Positions 20,737-34,092 of a stretch of DNA of 64,000 nt are shown here, one piece after another. Source of the stretch: Cliona cf. orientalis. Its lineage: Eukaryota > Porifera > Demospongiae > Clionaida > Clionaidae. The translations under genes and the position numbers were made by a program. Each line of letters begins with the position of its first letter. Positions within the stretch are counted from its first letter, which is position 1. Below the pieces are notes generated by a model. The model had not been told where the DNA came from. It saw only the letters and a list, made by a program, of their open reading frames with translations, and did not search any database. The stretch is taken from contig OZ005693.1 in NCBI GenBank assembly GCA_963930775.1, positions 2,418,001 through 2,482,000 on the forward strand. Reading direction: 5' to 3'.

Positions 20737-23700
20737 CAACAGAAAGCTGGGTCTCTTTTCAGGCTCTCTCTGCCAGCAGGCCTTCATGATTCTATATAGC
20801 CACGGTGGGAGGGTAGTTTGGAGGGATTGGGAGGCGATGACCAGAGAGAACCTTGGAGAGAACCTGGACACTATTGAGCTCAGCATAAGGCAGCTGGCTT
20901 GGGTAGTACATCTCCCAGAGCAGCACGCCAAAGCTCCACACGTCAGTGGCTGGAGAGAACTCTCTGTTGTCCAAGCTCTCAGGAGCCATCCATCGTATTG
21001 GCCAGGGCAGCTCAGTCGTTGCCTGGTAGATGGTGTTGTCCTTGGGGATTGACCTTTATATGTCTTGCGGTCATCAACTATCACATTGTGAGCAGCCAAG
21101 TCCTACATATAAGATTACACGTACACAATTATTGTGACATTTTAGATTTTTTTACCTTAATGCTCTTGGCTACCGTGCATGCTACTATCCCCAATCACAT
21201 GTACACTGTCTGTGGAGAGACTCAGCTGTGATGGCCGCTGTCGGAAATTTGTAAGAGAAGCAGCTGATCCTGATGATGTTTTAGATATCACTGGATCAGG
21301 TTTTGGTGGGCGTGGGGGAGGTGTTGTCACAGCTCGTACAGCAGCTACCTTCTCTGGAACGGCCCATTCTGAGGCTGGGTAGCAACTGTCCTCCTAAGCA
21401 TGTCGATGAGGTGTTCCATCTGGTCGGAGTTGAAGCGAGAAAGCCTGTTCAATGTCTTTGATACACCCATGGGGCTCTCTGGGGAAGGGAGGGTGGGGTC
21501 AGATGATCTGGAGGATATCGGCTGGAGGAAACCAACTGATTGCATTAGTGTGTAATCTTCCTCCCTCAATCTATCCATTGACGACAGTTCTGGATTCAGC
21601 TTCGTAGATACTGCAACTGTGCTGCTATTTTTTGTCAGGGTGCCGGTATTAGAATAGGTTGATGCAGGCTCTGGTGGAGGTTCAGGCACAGTGTCCTGAA
21701 TGTAATCATACCCGGGATCGGACTCTTGTGACAATGGTCTTGGTTTAGGCTCATCCCTATAATGATCCGCTTCTTTAGTGCGTGCTTCAGGATCGTCAGA
21801 TACAAAAGCCTTTTCTATTACATAATAGGATGAGTCAGGAACTATTACGGCTGGTGGTAGCGCTGGTATCTTTGTTTTGTCTGAGGCAAAAGCCGTAGCT
21901 ACAGCAGTGGTTGGTTGTGGAGGGAGATAGCCATATGCTCTGTTATTCTGCATCTTGGGGAAATCCGTTCCTTCACCACGATTGGGTGACACTGATTGGT
22001 TGCCTCGCTGTTGTATGTGTACATGTGGTGACTTCATTAGCTGCTGGTGTGGATGCTGCATACTAGCAATGTCGGGAGAAATGAGCTGTGTAAGGGCCTT
22101 CACCCAGCTGTCGCGCTCATCCTGAAAGTTTGTTTTAAAAGGCAATTCCTTAGTTATTATAAACCATTACTTCACCAAATAGGCAATGGTTATACATACC
22201 TTTGACGAAGCAGTCAGTTTCAACTTTCCCTCTTTTCCCTTGGTATTGATTTCAAAAGAGTTATCGGATTTACTTTTGTCTTGAGAACTAGCACTAACAT
22301 CAACAATATCGCTCAGTTTTACCTCCCCTTTCGCTTTCTATTGATATTATAGAGTGTATACTTTAATTTGGAAAAATTATGTGCAATGAGATACTGACCT
22401 CTTCATAGTACACTAAGCTGACTGTTGAGTCAGATGTGGTTGAAATTTTGAAGGTGTACTCTTTCTTGTTCACCGTTCCCCTCCCTCTTAGACTCCGGGA
22501 TCTGCGAAGAGAGCCCGTTCCTCCTCCTTTGAACAATATCAGCTTACCAGGCACACCAATCTACGTAGTTTGTATGATTTATTACACTGTTTGTCACAAT
22601 CAGTAACGTTAACAAGCTAGTATGTCAGTAAATATACATAGACTGTCTACATGGAATAGTTTCTTATCATGCTATCAATAGTACTATACTATAGTAAATT
22701 TTTTCAAACGTCATGCATCCACTTGTGCGATCACCTTCGATTACTTGCACCCAGTTAATATACTATCTATAATTATTGTACAGACACCACTGTCTGTATA
22801 TAGAATTCTCCTCCCACATCAAGCATAATAACATCTTGACAGTGTGTGTAATTAATCCATGTAGAATAGGTTGGAGAACAACTCAAGTCGTACTAGTTGT
22901 TGAACAACTTTCAGTTTCCTTGATATCAAATTTTTATCTGACGATCTTATATGACAAATTGAAAGTTCTACTAAATCATAATAATAGCTATTACGTGGAT
23001 CAACACCTTGATAGGCTTAGGTAAACACTTAAGTTACACATGCAAAGTGTGGGTACACTGGTGAGCTGAATTTTACAGAACTATCCCTGCTATAATCAAC
23101 AATGGTGATAGCCTAGCTCATATCATGTGTCCCCAAAAATGTACTGAAAAGGATAACTAACGTTCCTGACTTGTGTATGTATTGGGAGGGTAAAATGCTA
23201 TCTAAACTATTCCGAGTACTCTAATGGGTCAGAAAATTGCTCATAGATTAGCTAATTACTTATTGTACCTTGATCTTCTCCGCAGATTGATCTGGCATGA
23301 AATTAGCGGTGGTATTTGGTGGAGAATTTTCACCAACCAGCTGCAAGTACTCATGAGCTGTTTTCCCCTCGGGACCTACGCTCACGTATGGTGATGGGGA
23401 GGCAACAGATTCAGCTTGACTTTTGTGCGTACTGGTACCATCAAGCATCTTGACCAAATCGAGCTTACTCATGTGCTGGTAGTCGTGATAAAAATCATCC
23501 TGCGAGTTTTTGACAGTTTTTGACATTTCTTCGAGGTTTTCGAGCACCTGTAGAGCACTGGGTCTCTCGTCAGTCATATTATCAAGACACCTCTCGATAA
23601 TGTGGGTCAGTAGATGACGCTTGCCCATCTTTTGATGTAGGACGCTGATGTATTTCTCTCGTCGTTCAATTTCACTTCTGGCACAGAGCTGCCTCTTGCT

Positions 23701-24761
23701 TTCCTCCATGTAGGTAGCCGGTAGAAGATCCCTGGGAAACTCCTGAATGATAGTGTATAGGGCTAGATGACCGTATGAGAACATCAATCGTGGAATCATA
23801 TCTTGCTCGTGTATGAACTGCCTCGGGTGGCATGTAAACTGCCGTTCCCGGCGTTTGAGTCATCGTCATAGCTACCGTGTCGGAGTCGATGATAAGAGCA
23901 TTTCCAAGATCGGTGATTTTAGCTTGCATGGCGAGGGTCAGGAGGATGTTACGAGTTGTCAGGTCTCGATGAATGATCTGTGGTTTGTGGTTGTGAAGGT
24001 AAACAAGACCCTTAGCGGTATCACTGAGGATGGATACCTTGAGGGAGAGGGGAATGTCTTCTTTCTTTTTGTTACTCTCATCGAGAAGATCTTCAAGGCT
24101 CATTGCAAGCTTCTCCATGACTAGTGTCGGGTGGGTGGCATTTGTGAAGATATGTAATCCAAGAAATTGGACAATGTTTGGGTGTCGAACACTTGTCATT
24201 ATTCGACACTCTTCCACAAACCGACTGATAACTCTGTCCACCCCCTGCGTCCTGGGATCAAGCAGTGAACTGTGTAGCTGTTTTGCAGCACAGAGTGTTC
24301 CTGGACGTAGAGCTCATCCACCACTCCAAATGATCCATTTCCCCGCCGTTTGCATTCAGCTGTCTGTCTCACTCCCTTGAGTAGGAATGGCTTTAGTTCA
24401 GGCAAGAGTGCATAATAGAAAGAGAGAGGAGAGTATCCCACTCTGCATATATGCTGCAAACCATCCCTGGCAAGGGTTCGTGACCTTTCAGCATTGTTGA
24501 CACACAAATAATATGCATTTGCATCAGAAAATCAACATTCCACTCAACTGGTTGAGATTACATGGCCAGCATTGCCAATGTGTATGTGACTACTCATATT
24601 TACATACTAATGACCTCTCTGAACTTTGCGCAGGGATGGTATACTAGTGGGACACTCTCCTCTCTCTTTCTATTATGCACTCTTGGTTCAGGGTATGCTG
24701 CCAGTTGCTGGGGAAAGTCAATCCTGCTCAGAGAGTGAATACTACTGAGTCTTGTTGCCAT
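20737..24761 (-). pseudogene. KIN-B: broken copy of the dual-kinase gene
   Basis: Homologous to KIN-A and KIN-C but disabled many times. In gene order: a 283-bp MITE in the first kinase (24403-24685); a 1-base loss near 24297; a 2-base loss near 23786; a 7-base loss near 21363; a large deletion whose junction at about 21160 joins the linker exon almost directly to the tyrosine-kinase C-lobe exon, removing the P-loop, lysine and alpha-C; loss of 22 bases near 21050 that removes the VADFGLLRE segment; and a 4-base TATA insertion near 20800 that creates a stop. The PH exons 22560-22399 and 22337-22200 remain intact. AARN has become AAHN. No product with a functional kinase can be expected. Confidence 0.9.
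24403..24685. mobile_element. 283-bp MITE with 40-bp inverted ends inside KIN-B
   Basis: Left and right ends begin caagagtgcataatagaaag and match over about 40 bases with one difference. The target site gttcagg is duplicated (24396-24402 and 24686-24692). KIN-A and KIN-C carry the uninterrupted site, so the insertion boundaries are certain and the event is younger than the cassette duplication. Superfamily not assigned; a 7-bp duplication is unusual. Confidence 0.92.
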
Positions 24762-25185
24762 TGTTGAGCGATGCAGTACTGGTGTTAACGTTGCACAGGG
24801 AGCTCGAGCTTTTTGCTTGATGCACTTCTGGTAGTCAGTAGCTATAGCATTTCCGTTTCGGTGATAGTTGGTAGTGGTCGTCGATGTGACCAGCGCATGC
24901 GCAATCGACCACCCTAGCCATATTATTCTGAGACACTCAGCTAGATGTAAGTTGGCATGCATTTTAACAGACTAACAAGAAAATTAAACTGGCACACATA
25001 AATTTATTGTAGTAACAGTATACATTAATATTAAAGCTTTGAGGGGAAAGGGGGATTCTTGTGAAAAAATATTGGTTTAAAAAAATTGGTTGGGTGATGA
25101 TAATTTATATGACTAGCTATAGCAAAAGAGTAGGTACACAAAATATGTGGTGGACTGGATGATCAATATTGGTATATACATGCAT
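24762..25185. other. KIN-B upstream region / ANK-II 3' flank
   Basis: 424 bases, homologous to 5857-6465 and 52210-52645. Contains the conserved GCGCATGCGC block and a minus-strand AATAAA near 25010, about 180 bases after the ANK-II stop. No ORF of interest. Confidence 0.55.
24893..24902. promoter_or_regulatory. NRF1-like palindrome upstream of KIN-B
   Basis: GCGCATGCGC, 132 bases upstream of the former KIN-B start, same spacing as in KIN-A. It is kept although the gene is broken, which weakens selection as the explanation in this copy. Confidence 0.4.
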
Positions 25186-28100
25186 CTAACATCTAAAAAG
25201 GTATACAGTTTGAAGCTTCTGGCAGAGCTGCTTGAAGGTTGCACCTTCTGTTGAACTCCATTTCATTAGCATACACAGAGCCTGTTGCTCTTTTTTCTCT
25301 TTCTTGATCTCCTCTATTTGCCTTGCAGTGATGGAGAGGAGGGAGGCAAGGGAAGGCCAGTGATCACCAACAACTCCAGCAAAGGACTGAAGGAAGCCAT
25401 CGTCTGGCTTATGATCGCCACCTTCAATTAACTTCTCTTGAAGTGCAATAATTTCAACTGTAGTTAAAATGGAGCAATGAATCAAAGCACTCATTTAATA
25501 TAGCCACTGCTGTACAAATTTTATTGGCCAATTAGGATAAAATAGGTAGCGATGTTGGTCTACAATATTATAAACCTGGCTACAGAATTTTAAAGTGAGT
25601 ATTACTTATCAAGCATAGCTAACAGAATAGATATATACCTTGTTCTTTACAAATATTGTCTGAAGCAACATTCTGCTCAATCTCATTGAGAGCTTTGACC
25701 AACAGCCACCAGCAAGCGGGACCTGGTGACTCCATCCATTTCACTATCATCTCTTCTTTCTTTGATGCAATCTGTGCTTTGTCAGCATCAATTGCTCGCA
25801 AAATTTCATAGGGTACTTGAAGGGCTATACCCAACTGCTCCCATTCTTGAATAACATCTTTTATGCATGATAAAACTACGGACATTTTCATTGGAAAATA
25901 CAAACCTAGATAAAGGAAGAAAGGCAGCTATTACAATAATAAGTCTATCATGATCATAACTCGGGACTGAGGAGGGGCAGCTGCAGGGGAGTGATATAAT
26001 ATTATAGCTAGCTACATTACCACTGACAAAGTTATACCATTATTGTTTAGTTAAGTCCCAAAATCCCTACTAGCTGTTTGTATCAACTAGGGCTGATATT
26101 TTTTGTTGTATATAAGTAGCCTAGAGGGCTGGCCTGAGGACGAGGCTATAGTTTTAAGCCCATGTAATTGAGTTTCAAAGTGCTTAAAATTAACACTCAT
26201 ACATACTTCATACAGGAGGAGGCAAGTCCTATCTGTTCTACACTCACCACTACAGCTGTATTATCAAGGATTAAAGAATGCAAAAAAATCAATACTGATA
26301 ATCATACCCCAAAAAGAATATTTCCTGAATATGTCAAGGTGTGATGAATCGAGAAATGTTCGTCCACTGACACTGATCGCTCCTTCCTTTCCTTCTTTGA
26401 TAACACGTTCAATTTCAGCTATTTCAAACAGCTTATCCTCATTCATAAACGAAGACGTAGTATCTGATTTTAGCAAAAAATAGTAGAGTGAGACAGTGCT
26501 ACAAAATTCAACTTTGGCTTGCAAGGTCTTATTGATGATTTCACTCAATATTCTTGCCCATTCTTTTGAATCTTCTTTTGATTTTGTGATTACAACGATT
26601 CCCTTATTATTATTGACAACTTCAACAATGCATTCCACTCCTTCCTCCATAAGCCATCGGATTCCATTCTTCCACATCGTACAACGACGATTTTGAGCTG
26701 AGATTTCATTGAATTTAGTTATGTTACAGTTTGCAATAGGCAGGGCAAAAGCAAACGCTAGTCTCAGCAGGAGCACGTGTAAAAATCGAGTTGGAAAATA
26801 ATCAAACTTCCCTGTACATTTGGCATACCATCCAATGCTGAAGTTAAGTAGAGGGTCAGTGGGCCAATTGCTTTGCTCACTGTCCAACTTACATAATGCA
26901 GGAAAATAGAGCAGGGTTTTCTCAGAGGCACTGTTTGATACTCCTGAGGAATCAAGACCAACATCAGCACAAGTAAACTCTTGGCAATACTGGAGTTGAA
27001 CTAAACACTCTTTAGGGATGTGATCTGGAAGTAGCTTAGCTAAGTAGCTTTCTGGGAGGATTCCCATGTTAGCATATTGAGGGCCAATTGAAGAGCTGAA
27101 CATTTCCATGGCAGATTTTGAAAAGAGATTTTGATGCACTTCATTTGTCAATGAAGATAGATTTAGTAATAAGAAGTAATCTTCAAGCCTATCTTCATTC
27201 CGTCCAATCATCATCAATAAACCAATGTCATGAAGTTCTTTCACAATTGAAAAGAGTGAATCAGCTATGGTAGGTAAGTATATATTGATATCCTTGATAT
27301 GGTTTAATAGATCTTGAAATTTGCAAGCAACAACATTACTGAAGTCTTTTTCTAACACTCCATGAAGAAGGGACGCCTCATATGAAATGCTGCAAGGAGG
27401 AGTATCCTTAGATATTTGCTGCAAAATGCTTTCAATGCTTCTTGTTGAACGAGGCCAACAGCAGTTAGATGATACCACTTCAACGATATCGAAAATTTTA
27501 TCATATTGATTCCTATGGGCACCCAAGTATTGTCTCATGCTCTCAATTTTACTAACACAGTCAGTCGCATTTAGATAGTCTGAATGGCTTAGGATCATAA
27601 CAATTTTCAGTCTGCACTGGCTGTCCAAAGCTTTACCATGATAGGCAACAAATGATAGCCAGTAGCCAATCTCATTGTGAATGATCATGTTATCTTTCCT
27701 CAAATCAGCAACAATAAAATAGACATTGCTTCCAACAGTCAAACTGGAAATAATTTCAAGAATTGCTGCATGTGAAGAATAATATTCTTTATCTCCAGCA
27801 AAGTCATAATACAACAGCCGTCCAGTCTCCTTGCTTTGGTGAACTGATGGAACTATCCCAGCTGTATGATCGAGGTGGGACATCAGCTTCAGTTACAGAG
27901 AATAAAGAAGATATTATTCCCTTTCGCTTCAATGATTCAACAAGAGTACTCTTACCTGATTCAGGATTTCCCAATACAAATACTCTAGTGATAACCTGTT
28001 GACCTGAATACTTTTGCTTGGATTTAGCTTGAAGCTCCTCATATTTATGCTGCATTCTTTTGTGTTCACTACTTATATATTTTCTAATCACTTTCTTAGT

Positions 28101-31100
28101 GGAATCTTTTGTTGCAAGATCAAGTGCAGTCTTTCCTGCCTTATTCCGAACGTAGATAGGGGCATGGTATTCATACAGTAAAAATCTTAGAGATTCAATT
28201 TGTCCAACTGAAGAGGAAAGATGCAAAGGAGTATTACCATCTTCATCTACACAATGCAAAGACAGATGGAAGTCCTCTATCAGGGTCTCAATTGGCAGTT
28301 GAGGTGTGACCTTTTGAAAGAGCATGATGTAACAAACTTCGTTTTTTGAAGCCCCTGGAATTAGGGCTAACACAATGGTCTATAATTAAATTAACCACTG
28401 TACTAGTATAACCAGCTTGTGCTGCTGCATGAATTGGTTGATCACCGTAATTATCCTTGGTAGTCACATCGGCTTTAAATTCTGAGATACACATTCTAAT
28501 GAGTGCACGACCATTCTCAGTTGGTAGTTGAGAACAAACCAAGTGGAGTGGAGTTTGCCCATTTCGATTCCTACTATCAATAGGGCAGTTATATTTATTA
28601 ATAAGTAGAACAATCACTTGTTTGTGGCCTCGAAGAGCTGCTATATGAATTACTGTATTTCCTTGATCATCCAAAACAGAAGAAGGATATAAATGAAAAT
28701 CTGAAAGAAGTACATCTATCAAGTCAACAGATCCATGTTCACAAACCTGTCGAAAAAAGTTACAGCCGGTTGTGTGCAAATAGGAATTAAACTACTCATA
28801 TCCTGTAACATTAGGACTACAACCAAACTCAGTGATTAGTGCCTGGACAGTTTCCATATGTCCACCCTCTGCTGCTTTGCTGATAGCTGTATTATTATTG
28901 TGATCTCGTTGAGTTGCATCAGCTTTGAATTCAGACATAAGCATTCTAACCACACTACTGTGACCAGATGAACAGGCCTTGTGAAGTGGTGTCTCTTTGA
29001 TCTTGTTTTCAACATGAACAGGACAGTTGTATTTGGTGATGAGTAGTCTTGCTAGCTCCTCATGACCACACCAGCAGGCTATATGGAGAGGAGTGTTACC
29101 ATAGTTATCAACTGAGAGTGGGTCTAGGCCAAAGTCAGTGATTAAAATCATTGCTGGTTTAGTGTGTCCTTTCTCACAAGCACAATGTAGAAGTGATCGA
29201 CCTTCAAATCCCTTAACCTGAGCAGTACAACCAAATTCAGCAATTAACACTTGAACTATGTTCATGTGTCCGCTCAAGACTGCTACACCTAGTGGTGTAT
29301 TATTCTGATAGTTACGTGCATCTTTGTCCGCTTTGAATTCAGAGATAAGCATTCTAACAATACTAAGGTGCCCAGAAACACAAGCTAGGTGAAGCGGAAT
29401 CTCATTCTTCTTATTTATAACGTCAATAGGACAGTTGTAAATGGTGATGAGTAATCTTGCTAGCTCCTCATGGCCACCCCAGCAGGCCATGTGGAGAGGA
29501 GTGTTACCATCGCCATCAACTGACAGCGGGTCTAGATCAAAGTCAGCGAACAAAACCATAGCTAGCTTAGTGTGTCCTTTGTCACAAGCATAATGTAGAA
29601 GTGATCGACCTTTAAATCCCTTTACCTGAGCAGTACAACCAAACTCAGTGATTAACACTTTAACTACAGTCATGTGTCCACCCAGGACTGCTACACCTAG
29701 TGGTGTATTATTCTGATGGTTACGTGCATCTTTGTCTGCTTTGAATTCAGAGATAAGAATTCTGACAACACTGAGGCGCCCAGATGAACAAGCTAGGTGA
29801 AGCGGAGTGTTTTTTTTCTTATTAACAACATCAACAGGACAGTTGTATTTGGTGATGAGTAGTCTTGCTAGCTCCTCATGACCATACCAGCTGGCCATGT
29901 GGAGAGGAGTGTTACCACTGTCATCAGCTGACAATAAATCCAAGCTAAAATCTATGATTAGCATTTCAGATAGTGTAATATTTCCACTCCAACAAGCCTC
30001 ATGCAGTAGTGATAGACCATTAAATCCTGTAACCTCGGGACTACAACCAAGCTCAGTGATTAGTGTCTGGACAGTTTCCACGTGTCCACCCCTTACTGCT
30101 ATGCTGATAGCTGTATCATTATTGTGATCTCGTTGAGTTGCATCAGCTTTAAATTCAGAGATAAGCATTTTAACGACACTACTGTCACCAGATAAACAGG
30201 CATAGTGAAGTGGCGTCTGCTTATTTTCATTCTTAACATCTATTGGACAATTGTATTTGGTGATGAGTAGTCTTGCTAGCTCCTCATGACCACTCCAGCA
30301 GGCCATGTGGAGGGGAATTTTACCACTGTCATCAGCTGACAATACATCCAAGTTAAAATCAATGATTAACATTTCAGCTAGCTTAATACTTCCACTCCAA
30401 CAAGCCTCATGCAGTAGTGATCTGCCATCATATCCTGTAACCTTAGGACTATAATTAAACTCAGTGATTAGTGCCTGGACAGTTTCCACATGTCCACCCC
30501 TTGCTGCCTTGCTGACAGCTGTATCATTATTCTGATCTCGTTGAGTTGCATCAGCTTTAAATTCAGAGATAAGCATTCTAATCACATTACTGTGACCAAA
30601 TTTACAGGCTTTGTGAAGTGGTGTCTCTTTTTTCTTATTTTTAATATCTACAGGACAGTTGTATTTTATGATCAGCAACCTTGATAGATCCTCATGACCA
30701 TTCCCACACGTTACATGAAGAGGGGTCATCAGTACTAGCTAAAAGTGGGTCTTGGTCAAAGTCTGTAATCATTAGCTGTGCCAAGGCTGAGTTACCGCCC
30801 AGTGCTGCTTCTAGAAATGGTGTACTTCCAGATTCATCCCTTGCATTCAGGTCTGCTTTATACTCAAGCAGTAGTGTTTTTATAACAGACACGTGACCAC
30901 AATAGCAAGCCAAGTGTAGTGGCGTAAACTTACCCTTGCTTCTACAATCAACCATCAAGTTATAATTTGGAATGAGTAAACCCACCACCTCTTCCTGGCC
31001 ATGTGAGGCTGCAATGTGGAGGGAGGTCTGGTTTACTGCATCAGTAGCCATTGGACTGATGCCATATTTTTCGATGAGAGTGGTAATCAATTTAATATTT

Positions 31101-31783
31101 CCATGCAATACCACATGCAAAATGAAGCAGTGTTCTATACCTTGATAGCCTTTGATGTTTGGATTACAAGTACAGTCAGTTATCAAATATTCCACAGTGT
31201 CTATACGTCCTTGGAACACTGCTCTATGGATAGGAGCATTGTTAAAGATGTCTTTCTTGTATATATCTGCTCCATTAGATATTAATATGTGTACAATGTG
31301 TTTGTTGCCAAGTGCACAGGCAAGATGTAATGGAGTTTCGTGGTTGGAATTTGTATCATTGATGTCAACAATTTTCTCCTCCATTATTTTCTGAATATCA
31401 TCTACTCTTCCCAACCGTACTGCAGTATGAAGAGGACTCTCTTTATCAGCCTGTACTGGTCCATCTATCCATAGTCTGAGACCATGACTGTACAATAATT
31501 TATTCATCAATTGATGAACATTAAAAGCACTTCTATCATAAGCACATTCATTGTTTGAATCTCTAATTAATGGATCAGCACCAAATGCTACTAACAGTTG
31601 TACAATAGGACTGTCGTTTTTGGAGCAAGCCAAGTGTAGTGGAGTCTCATGTTTAGAGTTTAAAATATTCACATCTACCTGTTGTAGGATCAAGATATCT
31701 CTAACATCTTCTATCTGACCTTGCCTCACAGCAACATGGAGAGGATTGTCACCATTAAAAATTATTGGACTCTGAAAGTCCAT
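25186..31783 (-). pseudogene. ANK-II: disrupted ankyrin-ROC-COR-death-death gene
   Basis: All parts of the family can be traced. The N-terminal ankyrin block runs 31783 to about 30725; a small deletion there drops the SGNT of a repeat and shifts frame. A second block (30729-28792) ends in an in-frame TAG at 28792-28794, at a junction where many repeats seen in ANK-I and IV are missing. A 4-base caat insertion near 28290 and a 4-base tcga insertion near 27870, just after the P-loop GNPESGKS, shift frame again. ROC-COR continues to the donor at 26308. The two death-domain exons, 25905-25639 and 25457-25186, are intact and keep phase. Near 31110-31145 two small insertions (4 and 2 bases) cancel each other. 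Several separate proteins are formally possible, but a full product is not. Confidence 0.85.
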
Positions 31784-32550
31784 GGTGAGTAGTGGGTTTA
31801 GGCTAACACAGTTGAGAGCCAAAGAAGCAGTTAGCTATTACAATGGTGAGTAGTGGCTTTAGGTCAACACAATTAAGAATCAAAGAAGCAGTTATCACAA
31901 ACTCTTGTACGGAGAAGTTTCGTGGATAGTATTATCAAACGGCCGGGATTACATAGCTAGGATCTTTTCCTCTCTATAATAATTTTGCAGATAAAAATGT
32001 ATGAATGTAGGTGAACTTAAAAATTAACATCAGATTCTATAGTTGGATGACTTATTCACTATACATTGTCTGACCTACCCTATTGTGCTTTGTGGTCATT
32101 TCAATAATTCTGAGTAGGCTAATCATATGACCATTTGCACATGACACACCAATGCACATAGTAATCACTGTTTTTATAGCAATTTTGTGTGAGTATTGTA
32201 CTATGATCACTGATAACCTTAACGAGACAATTAATAATTGTTATATGATAATAATACGATTGTTAGCCATAGCCAGTTTTTCAAGGGCTTATACAGTGTA
32301 GTCTTTAAGCCCTATGCTCTATAATAATATGTTATCTCATGGACTCAGTACCATACTCTGTGTATGTACTGTGAGTCAATCATGATTGTTAAAATGAAAC
32401 CAAGTCATTAACTGCATGGTGACAGTGTCTGGGATTTAAACTGATAAATTGCAGGCTATAATAATAATAATAATCGTAGTAATGTATATCCCGTGTACAT
32501 GTGCAAGGGGTACCTAAAATGAGCAATCTGTCAGCAAAGTGTGTTCAATA

Positions 32551-32990
32551 CCGTAAACTCTGGTTATTAAGCGCACCTCGCTATTAAGCGCATATTATTT
32601 ATTAAGCGCATGCCCTCTTCTTGTCATAAGCTATTGTTTATTAAGCGCATGCGCTTAATAGGCGTGGCGTTCTATGAACCTGACCTTGACCGGCTGGAAA
32701 GTATTTGGAGTCCAGCTATCTTTGGAGAAATGATGGCCACGAATAACGTTATCATGCAAAAAGATCGACAAATCGCCAGCACTCATCATCTTGAGCGGCA
32801 ACTGTAAACGTTAAAGTGCTCGATCGATCGATCGAGCGTTGGTACAGTGCTAGCGGGCCTCGCATCCATCACGTGCCCAAACGTTAGTGGGCGTGGTTAT
32901 GTGCCTTATAAGCGCATATCCTTTATTAAGCGCATACTGTCATTCCGTTTACCGCTATAAGCGCATGCGCTTATTAACCAGAGTCTACGG
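32551..32990. mobile_element. 440-bp Tc1/mariner-like MITE with TTAAGCGCAT repeats
   Basis: Inverted ends CCGTAAACTCTGGTTATTAA and (reversed) CCGTAGACTCTGGTTAATAA, flanked by TA on both sides. Both sub-terminal regions contain several copies of attaagcgcat in alternating orientation. No ORF of a transposase type. Confidence 0.8.
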
Positions 32991-33271
32991 TATGCCACCA
33001 AACTGGCCCCTTTTATTGCTTAGCACAGGCCACAAGTGCTGCATATCATTTTGTTGCCACTCCCATCAACCACACCTACAACAACTACCCTACAAGTGGT
33101 ACAGTAGAGCCAGAATAATACTTGAGTTTGGTTACCCTTACGACTGCCAAATTAATTGTCATATCCATACTTTTCCCTGACAGTTCATAAATTAGACCTG
33201 ACCCGACAGATCTGGGAATGGCAGCTGTACTGTGGCATTGTTCATTGATGTATGCCTGGACTCAGTGATTA

Positions 33272-33898
33272 GGCCACTCCAATATGATTCACTATTTCCC
33301 CCTTCATCACAAACCCTGGGGTATGTGGGCGGGCGGTTCATTATTCATTATCACTATACATATTAGAGAGCCAGCAACATTGATGACCCATGCCAAACAG
33401 CTGCTGTTAGGGGGGCTTGTCCAAAGTCCTTGTGGAAAAATCAATATCATTATGACGTTGTGGGGGGGGGGGGGGGGGGAGGGGGTGGAAAGGGGTCTTG
33501 GTCCATGATGTTTTACAACTGCAGTGTCAGCTTTAGTTGTGATTATGCATTATTATGGTTGAACAAGTCTAGATACACCTCCAGCAGTGTCAAAATTTGC
33601 ATTTTTGTGACAGCTGTGTAAAGCACTACGTAGCTAATAATATTATTAATAGTGTGCACATAGCTACAGGCAAGCAAGAAACTGTTAATGCTGAAATGCT
33701 GTGACGTTAAGAGAGGGGGGAGCTAGGGGGGTAAAAAGTTAACGTAATAATGACGTTAATTTTTCCACAAGGACTTTGGACAAGGTCCCTTAGACAACAA
33801 GATAAGAGCAACACTATATACTATAATGAGTAAAATCTGAGAATTGTGGAAGGGATGCGGGTGGGAAATGGGAAACAACTAATCATATTGGAATGGCC
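33272..33898. mobile_element. 627-bp PIF/Harbinger-like MITE (GGCCACTCC family)
   Basis: Inverted ends ggccactccaatatgatt and ggccattccaatatgatt, followed by a shared tttccc stretch. The same terminus bounds 45141-45378, which has a TAA target duplication. The length is explained by a second element inserted inside (33410-33789). Confidence 0.75.
33410..33789. mobile_element. 380-bp MITE nested in 33272-33898
   Basis: Inverted arms contain cttgtccaaagtccttgtgg followed by aaaaat. TTA occurs at both sides (33407-33409 and 33790-33792), fitting a PIF/Harbinger 3-bp duplication. An 18-base G run (33462-33479) lies just inside the left arm. Confidence 0.7.
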
Positions 33899-34092
33899 TT
33901 GTTATGGTATTTATATAGTTGATCATGATCCATTCAGCAGTATATTAATTAAAATTAAATAGGGTATTGCTATTTAGTAGCTGCGGCGTGCAGCTACGAT
34001 TGTACGTACCTTACAAGAGTGGGCACTGGATCCGATCTCCGAGGTTAGATACTCCAACCAGTAGAGTCACTGAAGCCGGGTCACGTAAGCCC

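Noticed and set aside
33981-34085. Stretch ggatccgatctccgaggttag resembling part of 5S rRNA
   Set aside because: The resemblance is limited to about 20 bases; the flanking helices of 5S rRNA cannot be placed and the rest does not match.
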